Below are positions 1 through 5,474 of a stretch of DNA of 9,360 nt, in pieces. A program made the position numbers and the translations under genes. The DNA is from Clostridia bacterium. Its GTDB lineage: Bacteria; Bacillota; Clostridia; Christensenellales; Borkfalkiaceae. Every line of letters begins with the position of its first letter. Position 1 is the first letter of the stretch. Location: contig JAFTHR010000229.1 of assembly GCA_017457345.1 (NCBI GenBank), positions 1-9,360 of the forward strand, in the 5' to 3' direction. The notes below the pieces were generated by a model. It was not told the origin of the DNA and did no database searches. It saw only the letters and a program-made list of their open reading frames with translations.

Positions 1-96
1 CTTATCGACGAAATCGCTTCGGGCAACATGAGAGTGTACAAGGGCAATGAAATTGTAAACCCCGTAGAACTTACGAATCTCATCAACGAAAGATAA
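1..96 (+). CDS. 3' end of an unrecognised protein gene
   Basis: Frame 1 is open from the window edge to a TAA at 94-96 and encodes the last 31 residues of a protein, ending in PVELTNLINER. The piece is hydrophilic, with a stretch reading MRVYKGNEIVNP. A short basic-to-polar C-terminus containing a 'VYKG' element is vaguely like the tails of BMP/PnrA-type substrate-binding lipoproteins, but 31 residues are too few to decide and I do not assign a family. That it is a real gene is supported by the clean stop followed seven bases later by a strong rho-independent terminator. The rest of the gene lies upstream of the window. Confidence 0.7.
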   Translation, partial: LIDEIASGNMRVYKGNEIVNPVELTNLINER

Positions 97-102
97 GCGT
101 TA

Positions 103-136
103 ACGGACGTGGAGAAATCCCCGTCCGTTTTTCTTT
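103..136 (+). terminator. Rho-independent terminator of the upstream gene
   Basis: The arms ACGGACG (103-109) and CGTCCGT (122-128) pair perfectly. An inner GG/CC pair lies beyond a T-C mismatch, the loop is AGAAAT, and the 3' arm runs into TTTTTCTTT. It lies seven bases after the stop codon of the partial gene and should end its transcript before the oppositely oriented tRNA. Confidence 0.85.
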
Positions 137-138
137 AC

Positions 139-166
139 AAAGAAAAGAACACCGCTGTGGGTGTTC
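139..166 (-). terminator. Terminator of the tRNA-Val transcript, possibly bidirectional
   Basis: GAACACC (147-153) pairs with GGTGTTC (160-166) around a six-base loop. Read on the minus strand, the hairpin starts eight bases after the CCA end of the tRNA and is followed by TTTTCTTT, a normal terminator tail. On the plus strand the same hairpin is followed by seven T (168-174), so it could also stop read-through from the upstream gene. Confidence 0.8.
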
Positions 167-173
167 CTTTTTT

Positions 174-251
174 TGGTGGAGACAACAGGACTTGAACCTG
201 TGACCTCTCGCATGTGAAGCGAGCGCTCTAACCAACTGAGACTATGCCTCC
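174..251 (-). tRNA. tRNA-Val (anticodon CAC), with one extra base in the D-arm
   Basis: On the minus strand the sequence folds as a tRNA. The 7-bp acceptor stem is GGAGGCA/TGTCTCC (one G-U). The anticodon stem is CTCGC/GCGAG around the loop TTCACAT, which puts CAC at positions 34-36 and so reads the valine codon GUG. The T-arm is ACAGG TTCAAGT CCTGT, the discriminator is A and CCA is encoded. The D-arm reads TAG-T-CTC AGTTGGTTA GAGC. A normal D-stem would be GCTC paired with GAGC, so a single T sits between G10 and C11 and would be a bulged U. Total length is 78 nt with CCA instead of the expected 77. It has its own consensus promoter and terminator, so it is probably transcribed. Whether it is processed and charged normally is uncertain. 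Valine GUG could also be read by a UAC-anticodon tRNA elsewhere. Confidence 0.9.
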
Positions 252-267
252 GCTTATTTCTTCGTTT

Positions 268-296
268 ATTATAATCACTTTTTTTGGGAAAGTCAA
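268..296 (-). promoter_or_regulatory. Sigma-A-type promoter of tRNA-Val
   Basis: On the minus strand there is TTGACT (296-291), a 17-bp spacer and TATAAT (273-268). The -10 box ends 17 bases upstream of the first base of the tRNA, leaving a leader of roughly 10 nt. The match to consensus is very strong. Confidence 0.85.
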
Positions 297-353
297 TCGG
301 TTTTGGAAAAGAAATTATAAAAGTATTGTATTTTCATAGAAAAACATTGCCCT

Positions 354-378
354 AAAACACTCCCAAAGGGTGTTTTTT
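354..378 (+). terminator. Terminator-like hairpin with no obvious transcript to end
   Basis: AAAACAC (354-360) pairs with GTGTTTT (370-376) with an inner CC/GG, and the T-run continues to 378. It has the form of a rho-independent terminator on the plus strand and, less strongly, on the minus strand. The nearest plus-strand gene upstream ends at 96 and has its own terminator, so this one either protects the peptidase promoter or marks a lost or unrecognised small transcript. Confidence 0.5.
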
Positions 379-389
379 AGCATAAATAT

Positions 390-405
390 ACGCGCGCGGG
401 CGCGT
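390..405. repeat. GC-rich inverted repeat just upstream of the M20 promoter
   Basis: A perfect 6-bp inverted repeat, ACGCGC (390-395) and GCGCGT (400-405), surrounds the loop GCGG in otherwise AT-rich DNA. It ends five bases before the -35 box of the peptidase operon and is followed by TTTT. It could be a short terminator or a protein-binding site. The sequence alone does not decide. Confidence 0.45.
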
Positions 406-410
406 TTTCG

Positions 411-439
411 TTGACGAACGCCGTGAAATTCGGTATAAT
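411..439 (+). promoter_or_regulatory. Promoter of the M20 peptidase-YfcC operon
   Basis: TTGACG (411-416), a 17-bp spacer and TATAAT (434-439) form a near-consensus sigma-A promoter. Transcription would begin near 446, giving a leader of about 44 nt before the TTG start. AGGAG (476-480) serves as the ribosome binding site. Confidence 0.85.
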
Positions 440-489
440 AAAAACTCAAAGTGAACACAAAAACGCTAAAAAATTAGGAGAATAAAAGG

Positions 490-1806
490 TTGGAAAATCG
501 TTCGAAGCAATACGCAAAAACTCTTTCAAAACTTATACAGGCGGAAACGATCTCTCGCCGTGGAGATAACGATAGAACGAAGTTTCACGCCTTTCAGCAT
601 TTGCTTTGCGCTACCTTCCCGCACGTGTTCGGTACGTGTGAGTTTGAAGATTTCGACGGCGGCTTCGTTCTTCGTTGGCGTGGGAAAAGTGCGGAAAACC
701 CCGTTTTGCTTATGAACCATCAGGACGTGGTGGAAGCAAACGGCAACTGGAAATATCCGCCCTTTGCAGGCGAGATTGCCGAGGGCAAAGTTTGGGGTAG
801 GGGTACGCTCGATACCAAAGGCGGCCTGTTCGGTATGCTCCAAGCGGCAGACGAGTTAATTAGCGAAGGCTTTGAACCGAATCACGACGTATACTTTGCT
901 TCTAGTTGCGAAGAAGAAGTAGGCGGTGCAGGCGCGGATAAAATTTCTCAAACCTTTTTAGAACGCGGCATTCGTTTCCGCTTTGTGTTAGACGAAGGCG
1001 GTATGATAATTACCGAACCGATTGCGGGCGCGAAAGGTGCGTTTGCTATGGTAGGAGTAGGAGAAAAAGGTTTTGCGGACTTAAAGTTCGTGGCAAAATC
1101 GGCAGGCGGGCACGCGTCCACGCCCCCCAAAGATACGCCGCTCGTGCGCCTTGGGAAGTTTATGGCGGCGGCGGAGAAGAAAAACTTATTCCGTGCCGAA
1201 CTCTCCCCCACGGTGGCCGAAATGTTTGCTAGAATTGCCCCTAAAATGGAGGGGGTTATGGGGTTCGTGTTAGCGCACGCAAGGGCGTTAAAGCCGTTGC
1301 TCGTTCGAGTAATGCCCAAAGTTTCCACCGCGGCGAACGCCATGCTCAAAACAACGCTTGCGTTCACAATGGCGGGCGGGGCAGACGGCACGAACGTACT
1401 TCCGCAAGAAGCGTGGGTGGTGGGAAATATGCGTTATTCGCATCACCAAGGGAAAGATGCAAGCATTCGTGAAATCACCGAATTTGCGGCAAAATACGGC
1501 GTGGAAACGCAGGTAATAGAAGCAGGGATCGAATCTCCGCTTTCTAGTTATGAAACGGAAGAATTTGCGCTTATCGAGCGTGCGGTGAAACAGGTGTACC
1601 CGGAAGTGGTTACTTCGCCGTACGTAATGACGGGTGCAAGCGATAGCCGCTATATGAGCCGTGTGAGCGATAACTGTTTGCGCTTCACGCCTTTCTTGAT
1701 TAGCGACGAACAAATGGAAAGCATACACGCAATTAACGAGAACGTGGACGTAAGCACGCTTGCGCCTGCGGTGGACTTTTATCGGTACGTGCTTACGGAG
1801 GCTTAA
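490..1806 (+). CDS. M20-family metallopeptidase (carboxypeptidase/acylase type)
   Basis: A 438-residue cytosolic zinc-dependent hydrolase of the M20 clan, whose members cleave dipeptides, C-terminal residues or N-acyl amino acids. Visible signatures are HQDVV at 77-81 (metal ligand His77, catalytic-site Asp79), GRGTLDTKGG at 103-112 (bridging Asp108), EEEVGG at 141-146 (general-base and metal Glu), LDEGG at 167-171 (Asp168) and the late ligand His413 in SIHAINE. GGHAS at 206-210 belongs to the inserted dimerisation domain. Length and motif spacing are normal, so it should be active. The 'PPFxGEI...GKVWGRG' stretch resembles the Cps1/PM20D1-type branch rather than PepT or DapE, but substrate cannot be read from sequence. 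The start is TTG at 490, nine bases after AGGAG; no in-frame ATG fits better. The YfcC-type carrier starts six bases after its stop, so the two are co-transcribed and probably handle the same substrate. Confidence 0.93.
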   Translation: MENRSKQYAKTLSKLIQAETISRRGDNDRTKFHAFQHLLCATFPHVFGTCEFEDFDGGFVLRWRGKSAENPVLLMNHQDVVEANGNWKYPPFAGEIAEGKVWGRGTLDTKGGLFGMLQAADELISEGFEPNHDVYFASSCEEEVGGAGADKISQTFLERGIRFRFVLDEGGMIITEPIAGAKGAFAMVGVGEKGFADLKFVAKSAGGHASTPPKDTPLVRLGKFMAAAEKKNLFRAELSPTVAEMFARIAPKMEGVMGFVLAHARALKPLLVRVMPKVSTAANAMLKTTLAFTMAGGADGTNVLPQEAWVVGNMRYSHHQGKDASIREITEFAAKYGVETQVIEAGIESPLSSYETEEFALIERAVKQVYPEVVTSPYVMTGASDSRYMSRVSDNCLRFTPFLISDEQMESIHAINENVDVSTLAPAVDFYRYVLTEA

Positions 1807-1812
1807 AGGAAA

Positions 1813-3213
1813 ATGGAAGAAAATAAAAAGGGCTTAAACATTAGCGTGAAATCGTTTATTACGGCGATTGCCGTAATTTTTGCGCTGATGGTGGCAACGT
1901 ATCTATTAACGCTCTTCGTACCAGGCGGTGAATACGCAAGGGTGGAAGATGAAAACGGCAATTTAGTGATTGATACGCTCGGTGGATTTACGCAAGTGCA
2001 AGGCGGTATTCCGTTTTGGAAATGGCTACTTTCTCCCATTTTAGTGTTGGGTGCAAGCGGCAACGGCGCGCTTATCGCCGTCATTGCTTTTTTGCTTGTT
2101 ATCGGCGGGATCTTCAATGCGCTAGATAAATGCGGCATCATTAAGTATATGCTCGATAAACTCACCTATAAGTTCGGTGCGGCAAGATATAAATTGCTTG
2201 CTATTATCGTTTTGTTCTTTATGGCACTTGGCAGTATGGTCGGTTCGTTCGAAGAGTGCGTGCCGCTCGTTCCTATCGTGGTGGCGCTTGCGGTGCGTTT
2301 GGGTTGGGACGTGTTTACGGGGATCGGAATGAGTTTACTTGCGGCAGGGTGCGGCTTTGCGGCAGGGGTATGCAATCCGTTCACGGTAGGCGTGGCGCAA
2401 CAACTTGCGGGTTTGCCTATGTTCTCCGGTGCGTGGTTCCGCGTGATTGCATTCGTGCTCATCTATGCCCTGCTCACGGCATTTTTAATTTTTCACGCTA
2501 AAAAAGTGGAAAAACCGATCGAAGAGCAAAGCGGCGAGAGCGGGTTTGTGCGAGATGAAAAAGCCGATAAAGCGTCGGCTTGGTTTGTTGGGATTTTAGG
2601 CGTGGGGATCGCCACCGTTTTATGTTCGGGCTTTGTTCCTGCGCTCCAAGACTACACGATGATCGTGGTTGCAGTCACCTTCCTTGTGGCGGGCGTTGTG
2701 TCTACCCTTGTTTCGGGGATGACGGCGAAAGATCTTGGCAAAACGGCTTGGGCGGGCGTTACGAGTATTTTCCCCGCGGTACTTATGATCTTAATGGCGT
2801 CTTCTATTAAATACACAATGGAAGAAGCAAAGATTTTAGACACGTTATTGCACGCCGTTGTAGGCGCGGCGGAAACAATGCCCAAGTGGGTGGTGGTGTT
2901 GTTCATTTACTTGATCGTGCTCGTAATGAACTTCTTTATCGCGTCTGGCTCGGCAAAGGCGTTTATGCTAATTCCGCTGATTATGCCCGTTGCACAAGTG
3001 TTCGGCATTTCCCCGCAACTTTGTATTATGGCGTTTGCGTTTGGCGACGGGTTTTCACACGTATTCTATCCCACTAACCCCGTGCTTTTGATAAGCCTTG
3101 GGCTAGTGGACGTAAGTTATGGCAAGTGGGTAAAGTGGAGTTGGAAATTCCAAGCGTTGAACCTGCTGCTCACGAGTTTAATTTTAATGCTTGGTTTTGC
3201 GATCGGCTTTTAA
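1813..3213 (+). CDS. YfcC/DcuC-family (PF03606) membrane carrier
   Basis: A 466-residue polytopic membrane protein with about 11-13 hydrophobic segments in two halves, split by a charged cytoplasmic linker near 229-255. Typical YfcC-family stretches are the amphipathic GSFEECVPLVPI (144-155), NPFTVGVAQ (188-196), the repeat-2 counterpart SGSAKAFMLIPL (378-389) and GDGFSHVFYPTNP (411-423). The family (DcuC/YfcC, ion-transporter superfamily) includes carriers for C4-dicarboxylates and amino acids or dipeptides, and many members remain uncharacterised. It follows the M20 peptidase by six bases with no promoter between. Transport of a peptide or N-acyl amino acid that the peptidase then splits is a reasonable inference. 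The ribosome binding site AAAGGA (1805-1810) overlaps the peptidase stop codon and lies only two bases before the ATG, an unusually tight spacing that suggests translational coupling. No strong terminator follows. Confidence 0.9.
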   Translation: MEENKKGLNISVKSFITAIAVIFALMVATYLLTLFVPGGEYARVEDENGNLVIDTLGGFTQVQGGIPFWKWLLSPILVLGASGNGALIAVIAFLLVIGGIFNALDKCGIIKYMLDKLTYKFGAARYKLLAIIVLFFMALGSMVGSFEECVPLVPIVVALAVRLGWDVFTGIGMSLLAAGCGFAAGVCNPFTVGVAQQLAGLPMFSGAWFRVIAFVLIYALLTAFLIFHAKKVEKPIEEQSGESGFVRDEKADKASAWFVGILGVGIATVLCSGFVPALQDYTMIVVAVTFLVAGVVSTLVSGMTAKDLGKTAWAGVTSIFPAVLMILMASSIKYTMEEAKILDTLLHAVVGAAETMPKWVVVLFIYLIVLVMNFFIASGSAKAFMLIPLIMPVAQVFGISPQLCIMAFAFGDGFSHVFYPTNPVLLISLGLVDVSYGKWVKWSWKFQALNLLLTSLILMLGFAIGF

Positions 3214-3234
3214 AAAGCAATTTTGAAAAAATAA

Positions 3235-3263
3235 TTGACAAACTATGCAAGGTTTGTTATACT
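3235..3263 (+). promoter_or_regulatory. Promoter of the SDR gene
   Basis: TTGACA (3235-3240), a 17-bp spacer and TATACT (3258-3263) form a near-perfect sigma-A promoter 22 bases after the carrier stop codon. The SDR gene is therefore transcribed independently, though read-through from the operon upstream is possible because no clear terminator intervenes. Confidence 0.87.
3238..3257. repeat. Dyad inside the SDR promoter spacer (candidate operator)
   Basis: ACAAAC (3238-3243) and GTTTGT (3252-3257) form a perfect 6-bp dyad around eight bases. It fills the space from the end of the -35 box to the base before the -10 box. A protein bound here would block or remodel the promoter. No regulator gene is adjacent, so the factor is unknown. 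Confidence 0.45.
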
Positions 3264-3286
3264 GAAAACAAAAAAGGAGAATAAAA

Positions 3287-4120
3287 ATGGCAAACGTATG
3301 TGTAATTACCGGCGGCGGTAGCGGTATGGGTTTAGAAGCGGCAAAGTACATGCCGAAGGATAAAATTATCGTTATCTCCGGTAGAACAATGAGTAAACTT
3401 GAAAACGGCGTAAACGAATTAAAGGCGCTTGGGTTTGAAGCGTATGCAAAAACTTGCGATACGTCGGATAGAGCAAGCGTGAAGGAACTAGTAGAGTTCG
3501 CGTCTTCGCTTGGTGAAGTGAAAAACGTAATTAACTCGGCAGGCGTTTCTCCCGCAATGAAAGGCACGCCCGAAGGAATTTTGAGAATTAACGCGCTCGG
3601 CACGGTGTACGTGAACCAAGAATTCTCTAAGGTAATGAAAGAAGGGAGCGTAATCGTGGACGTTTCTTCGAACTCGGCGTATATTTTACCTTCCTTTATC
3701 ATCCCGAAAAAGGCGTATGCTCTTGCGGAAACGGATGAAGATGCCTTCTTGAAAAAACTTGTAAAACGCGCTTCTCTTGCAAAAGGCGAATATCAACGCA
3801 AAGGCTTTGCGTATTCCCTTTCCAAAAACTTCGTGGTATGGTACGCGAAAAAATGCGCGTTTGAATACGGGTTGAAAGGGATTCGCGTGGTGTCGCTCAG
3901 CCCCGGCTTGATTGCAACCGATATGGGCAATTTGGAAAAGGAAGACGGCGGTATGTTAATCCCGTTCTCCGCAGAAGAAAGAATGGGGAAACCGGAAGAA
4001 CTCGGCTTTGCGCTTGCAACGGTTGCGGACGAAAGAAACGGCTATTTGGCGGGTGTAGACGTGCTTTGCGACGGCGGTAGCACGAACGGTATGAAAGAGT
4101 TTAAAAAGAAGAAAAAGTAA
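3287..4120 (+). CDS. Short-chain dehydrogenase/reductase (SDR), NADP-type
   Basis: A 277-residue cytosolic NAD(P)-dependent oxidoreductase. The N-terminal cofactor site is TGGGSGMG (8-15). GRT at 32-34 places Arg33 after strand 2, which usually means preference for NADP(H). NSAG (83-86) and Asn102 are the structural and proton-relay positions, and the active site is Ser127/Ser128 with YSLSK (Tyr176, Lys180). SPGLIATDM (205-213) is the usual post-catalytic loop and CDGG (261-264) the C-terminal motif. The unusual point is the 46-49 residues between the serine cluster and the tyrosine, where classical SDRs have about 13. The insert (roughly 133-170) is Lys/Glu-rich and probably helical. A comparable insertion is known in the 3-alpha-hydroxysteroid dehydrogenase type from Comamonas, so a hydroxysteroid or carbonyl substrate is possible but not shown. 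The start is supported by AAGGAG seven bases upstream. The tail ends in a lysine cluster. Confidence 0.92.
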   Translation: MANVCVITGGGSGMGLEAAKYMPKDKIIVISGRTMSKLENGVNELKALGFEAYAKTCDTSDRASVKELVEFASSLGEVKNVINSAGVSPAMKGTPEGILRINALGTVYVNQEFSKVMKEGSVIVDVSSNSAYILPSFIIPKKAYALAETDEDAFLKKLVKRASLAKGEYQRKGFAYSLSKNFVVWYAKKCAFEYGLKGIRVVSLSPGLIATDMGNLEKEDGGMLIPFSAEERMGKPEELGFALATVADERNGYLAGVDVLCDGGSTNGMKEFKKKKK

Positions 4121-4147
4121 ATAAAAATTCGCACCAACAAGGTGCGA
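4119..4147 (-). terminator. Minus-strand terminator-like hairpin after the SDR gene
   Basis: TCGCACC (4129-4135) pairs perfectly with GGTGCGA (4141-4147) around AACAA. On the plus strand no T-run follows. On the minus strand the hairpin is followed by AATTTTTATTT, so it could end transcripts coming leftward from the XRE remnant, or leftward antisense RNA entering the SDR gene. Confidence 0.5.
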
Positions 4148-4186
4148 TACGGGATGATAGCGCAGTAAGTAGCGTTTTTATCACTG

Positions 4187-4220
4187 AAAAATCGGCAAGC
4201 GATAACTTGCCGATTTTTTT
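4187..4220 (+). terminator. Strong bidirectional terminator
   Basis: AAAAATCGGCAAG (4187-4199) pairs with CTTGCCGATTTTT (4206-4218) around a six-base loop, followed by more T. The A-rich left arm gives a T-run in the other direction too. It ends the SDR transcript and can also end leftward transcription from the XRE remnant. Confidence 0.9.
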
Positions 4221-4272
4221 CTGCGAGAAAAGGTTAGGGATATTATGGCTAATCGAACAGGCGATACGCGTT

Positions 4273-4457
4273 TTACTCAGCCAAACCAAGCAAGTAATCC
4301 GCCGAGACGTCAAAATACTTGCATAATGCAATTAAATCCTTGAAAGAAGGCTCTTGATAACCGCACTCCCAATGAGAAAGGGTGGGTACGATTATTTGAT
4401 AATTATTTCGTTTGCTTCTTTCTTCGTAGTGTTTGACAACTGCTCTTTGAAATGATA
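4273..4457 (-). pseudogene. Decayed XRE (Cro/CI-type HTH) regulator
   Basis: The last 36 residues, from TLSHWECGYQEPS to KYFDVSADYLLGLAE before the TAA at 4275-4273, are the unmistakable second half of an XRE-type helix-turn-helix domain: recognition-helix end, 'P' turn, then L..L..YF.VS.DYLLG. The first half does not follow in the same frame. Pieces of a normal N-terminus appear scattered over three frames: FKEQL in one, LRRKKQT in a second, NEIIIK in the first again. About 68 bases stand where roughly 84 would be expected, so at least two frame changes and a net loss of about 16 bases are implied. The only in-frame ATG upstream (4482) has no ribosome binding site and lies in the palindrome of the next gene. 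The open frame continues leftward of that only as antisense to the DUF1295 gene. I read this as a dead remnant; a short functional variant is unlikely. Confidence 0.65.
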
Positions 4458-4461
4458 TACT
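4433..4461 (+). promoter_or_regulatory. Promoter of the DUF1295 gene
   Basis: TTGACA (4433-4438), a 17-bp spacer and TATACT (4456-4461) give a near-consensus sigma-A promoter. It lies inside the 5' part of the decayed XRE remnant on the opposite strand. The start site would fall at about 4468, inside the palindrome at 4463-4486. Confidence 0.87.
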
Positions 4462-4462
4462 T

Positions 4463-4486
4463 TTATATGTGCACTTGCACATATAA
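4463..4486. promoter_or_regulatory. Perfect 10-bp-arm palindrome over the start site (candidate operator)
   Basis: The arm TTATATGTGC (4463-4472) and its exact complement GCACATATAA (4477-4486) surround ACTT. The site begins one base after the -10 box, covers the predicted transcription start and runs into the ribosome binding site AAGGAG (4485-4490). It fits a repressor operator. If the RNA starts near 4468, only part of the left arm is transcribed, so an RNA hairpin would be shorter. Confidence 0.65.
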
Positions 4487-4498
4487 GGAGAAGAACAA

Positions 4499-5344
4499 AT
4501 GAAAGAGAATCGGGCTTGGTCGTTTGTAATCGTGGCCGCCGTATACTCAGGCGCTTGCGCCGTTGGCGTAGGTTTATACGCGTTATTGCCGTTTGCGTGG
4601 TGGCTAAATTTATTGCTTGCCGATATCGCCGCCACCGTTTTTACGTTTATCTTTAGCGTGTTGCTCAAAAACGCTTCCGTGTACGATCCGTACTGGAGCG
4701 TGCAGCCGATCGTCATTTTGGTAGCGTTTGCCTTTGCCGAAGGGTTAAATCTTGCGAGCGCGCTTACCCTTGCCGTCGTCTGCTGTTGGGGGGTGCGATG
4801 AACGGCGAACTGGGCGTACACCTTTCGCAATTTAACCGTGCAGGACTGGCGGTACACAATGTTAAAGGAAAAGACGGGCGTGTTTTATCCGTTTATCAAC
4901 TTTACGGGGATACACCTTGTGCCCACGTTAATCGTGTACGCGTGCACGCTCCCTGCCGTGCAGATTATCCGCGTTGCGCCGGCAATGAACGTTTGGGCGG
5001 GGCTTTGCCTGCTCCTTTCCGTTGGCGCGTTCACTATGCAAGGGATTGCCGATATTCAAATGCACCGTTTCCGCCGCGCGCGCACGGGCGGTTTTATTCG
5101 GTTGGGGCTTTGGAAGTACTCCCGTCATCCAAACTACTTGGGTGAGATTTTGCATTGGTGGGGAATCGGCGGTGCGGCGTTCGCGTTAATGCCGAGCGCT
5201 TGGTATTTGCTTATCGGTGCGGTACTAAACACCGTTTTATTCTTGGTGGTGAGTATTCCTATGGCGGATGGTCGTCAATCGAAAAAAGAAGGATTTGTAG
5301 AGTATAAAGCGCAAACGCGTATGCTCTTGCCTTTTAAAAAGTAA
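4499..5344 (+). pseudogene. DUF1295 / steroid 5-alpha-reductase-like membrane protein, interrupted by an in-frame TGA
   Basis: One continuous reading frame of 282 codons contains a single internal stop, TGA at 4799-4801 (codon 101). Both halves belong together. The first 100 residues are three to four membrane segments ending ...CCWGVR. The frame resumes at once with TANWAYTFRNLTVQDWRYTM, which matches the family's conserved loop. Later comes GLWKYSRHPNYLGE (203-216 of the joined numbering), the signature of DUF1295 and related ICMT/5-alpha-reductase-like membrane enzymes, and then two more membrane helices. The family usually has about 255-270 residues, so the joined length fits. The codon at 101 would normally be hydrophobic (Leu expected after WGxR), one base change from TTA. 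ATG at 4499 follows AAGGAG by eight bases. No ribosome binding site precedes the possible restarts at 4838 or 4859. Likely a recent nonsense mutation, or a sequencing error. Confidence 0.8.
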
Positions 5345-5361
5345 AGAAAACAAACGAAAAC

Positions 5362-5396
5362 CCGTTCTTTGGCAATGCCAGGGAACGGTTTTTTTT
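5362..5396 (+). terminator. Terminator after the DUF1295 gene
   Basis: A 12-bp stem with two G-U pairs, arms at 5362-5373 (CCGTTCTTTGGC) and 5377-5388 (GCCAGGGAACGG), has the loop AAT and is followed by eight T. It sits 18 bases past the stop codon. An intact terminator and promoter around a broken gene suggest that the break is recent. Confidence 0.92.
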
Positions 5397-5474
5397 GCGC
5401 GGTTGAGTAAAAACCTTATTCTTCGTCAATAATGGAAATGGGATAAAAAACGAAGAAAAAAGGAGATTGTATTT

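Noticed and set aside
526..1728. Several minus-strand open frames across the peptidase gene
   Set aside because: They lie antisense to a gene with complete M20 motifs and lack starts, ribosome binding sites and family features.
4799..4828. Selenocysteine insertion at the DUF1295 TGA
   Set aside because: Only a five-pair stem with a long irregular interior is visible, and the family is not known to have Cys or Sec at this position. A nonsense mutation is simpler.
4273..4857. A 194-codon open frame on the minus strand containing the XRE end
   Set aside because: Beyond about 4460 it is only antisense to the DUF1295 gene. It has no start with a ribosome binding site, and only its last third looks like a protein family.
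4786..5145. A 119-codon plus-strand frame inside the DUF1295 region
   Set aside because: It is out of frame with both conserved DUF1295 parts and has no recognisable motif; it is a shadow of the real frame.
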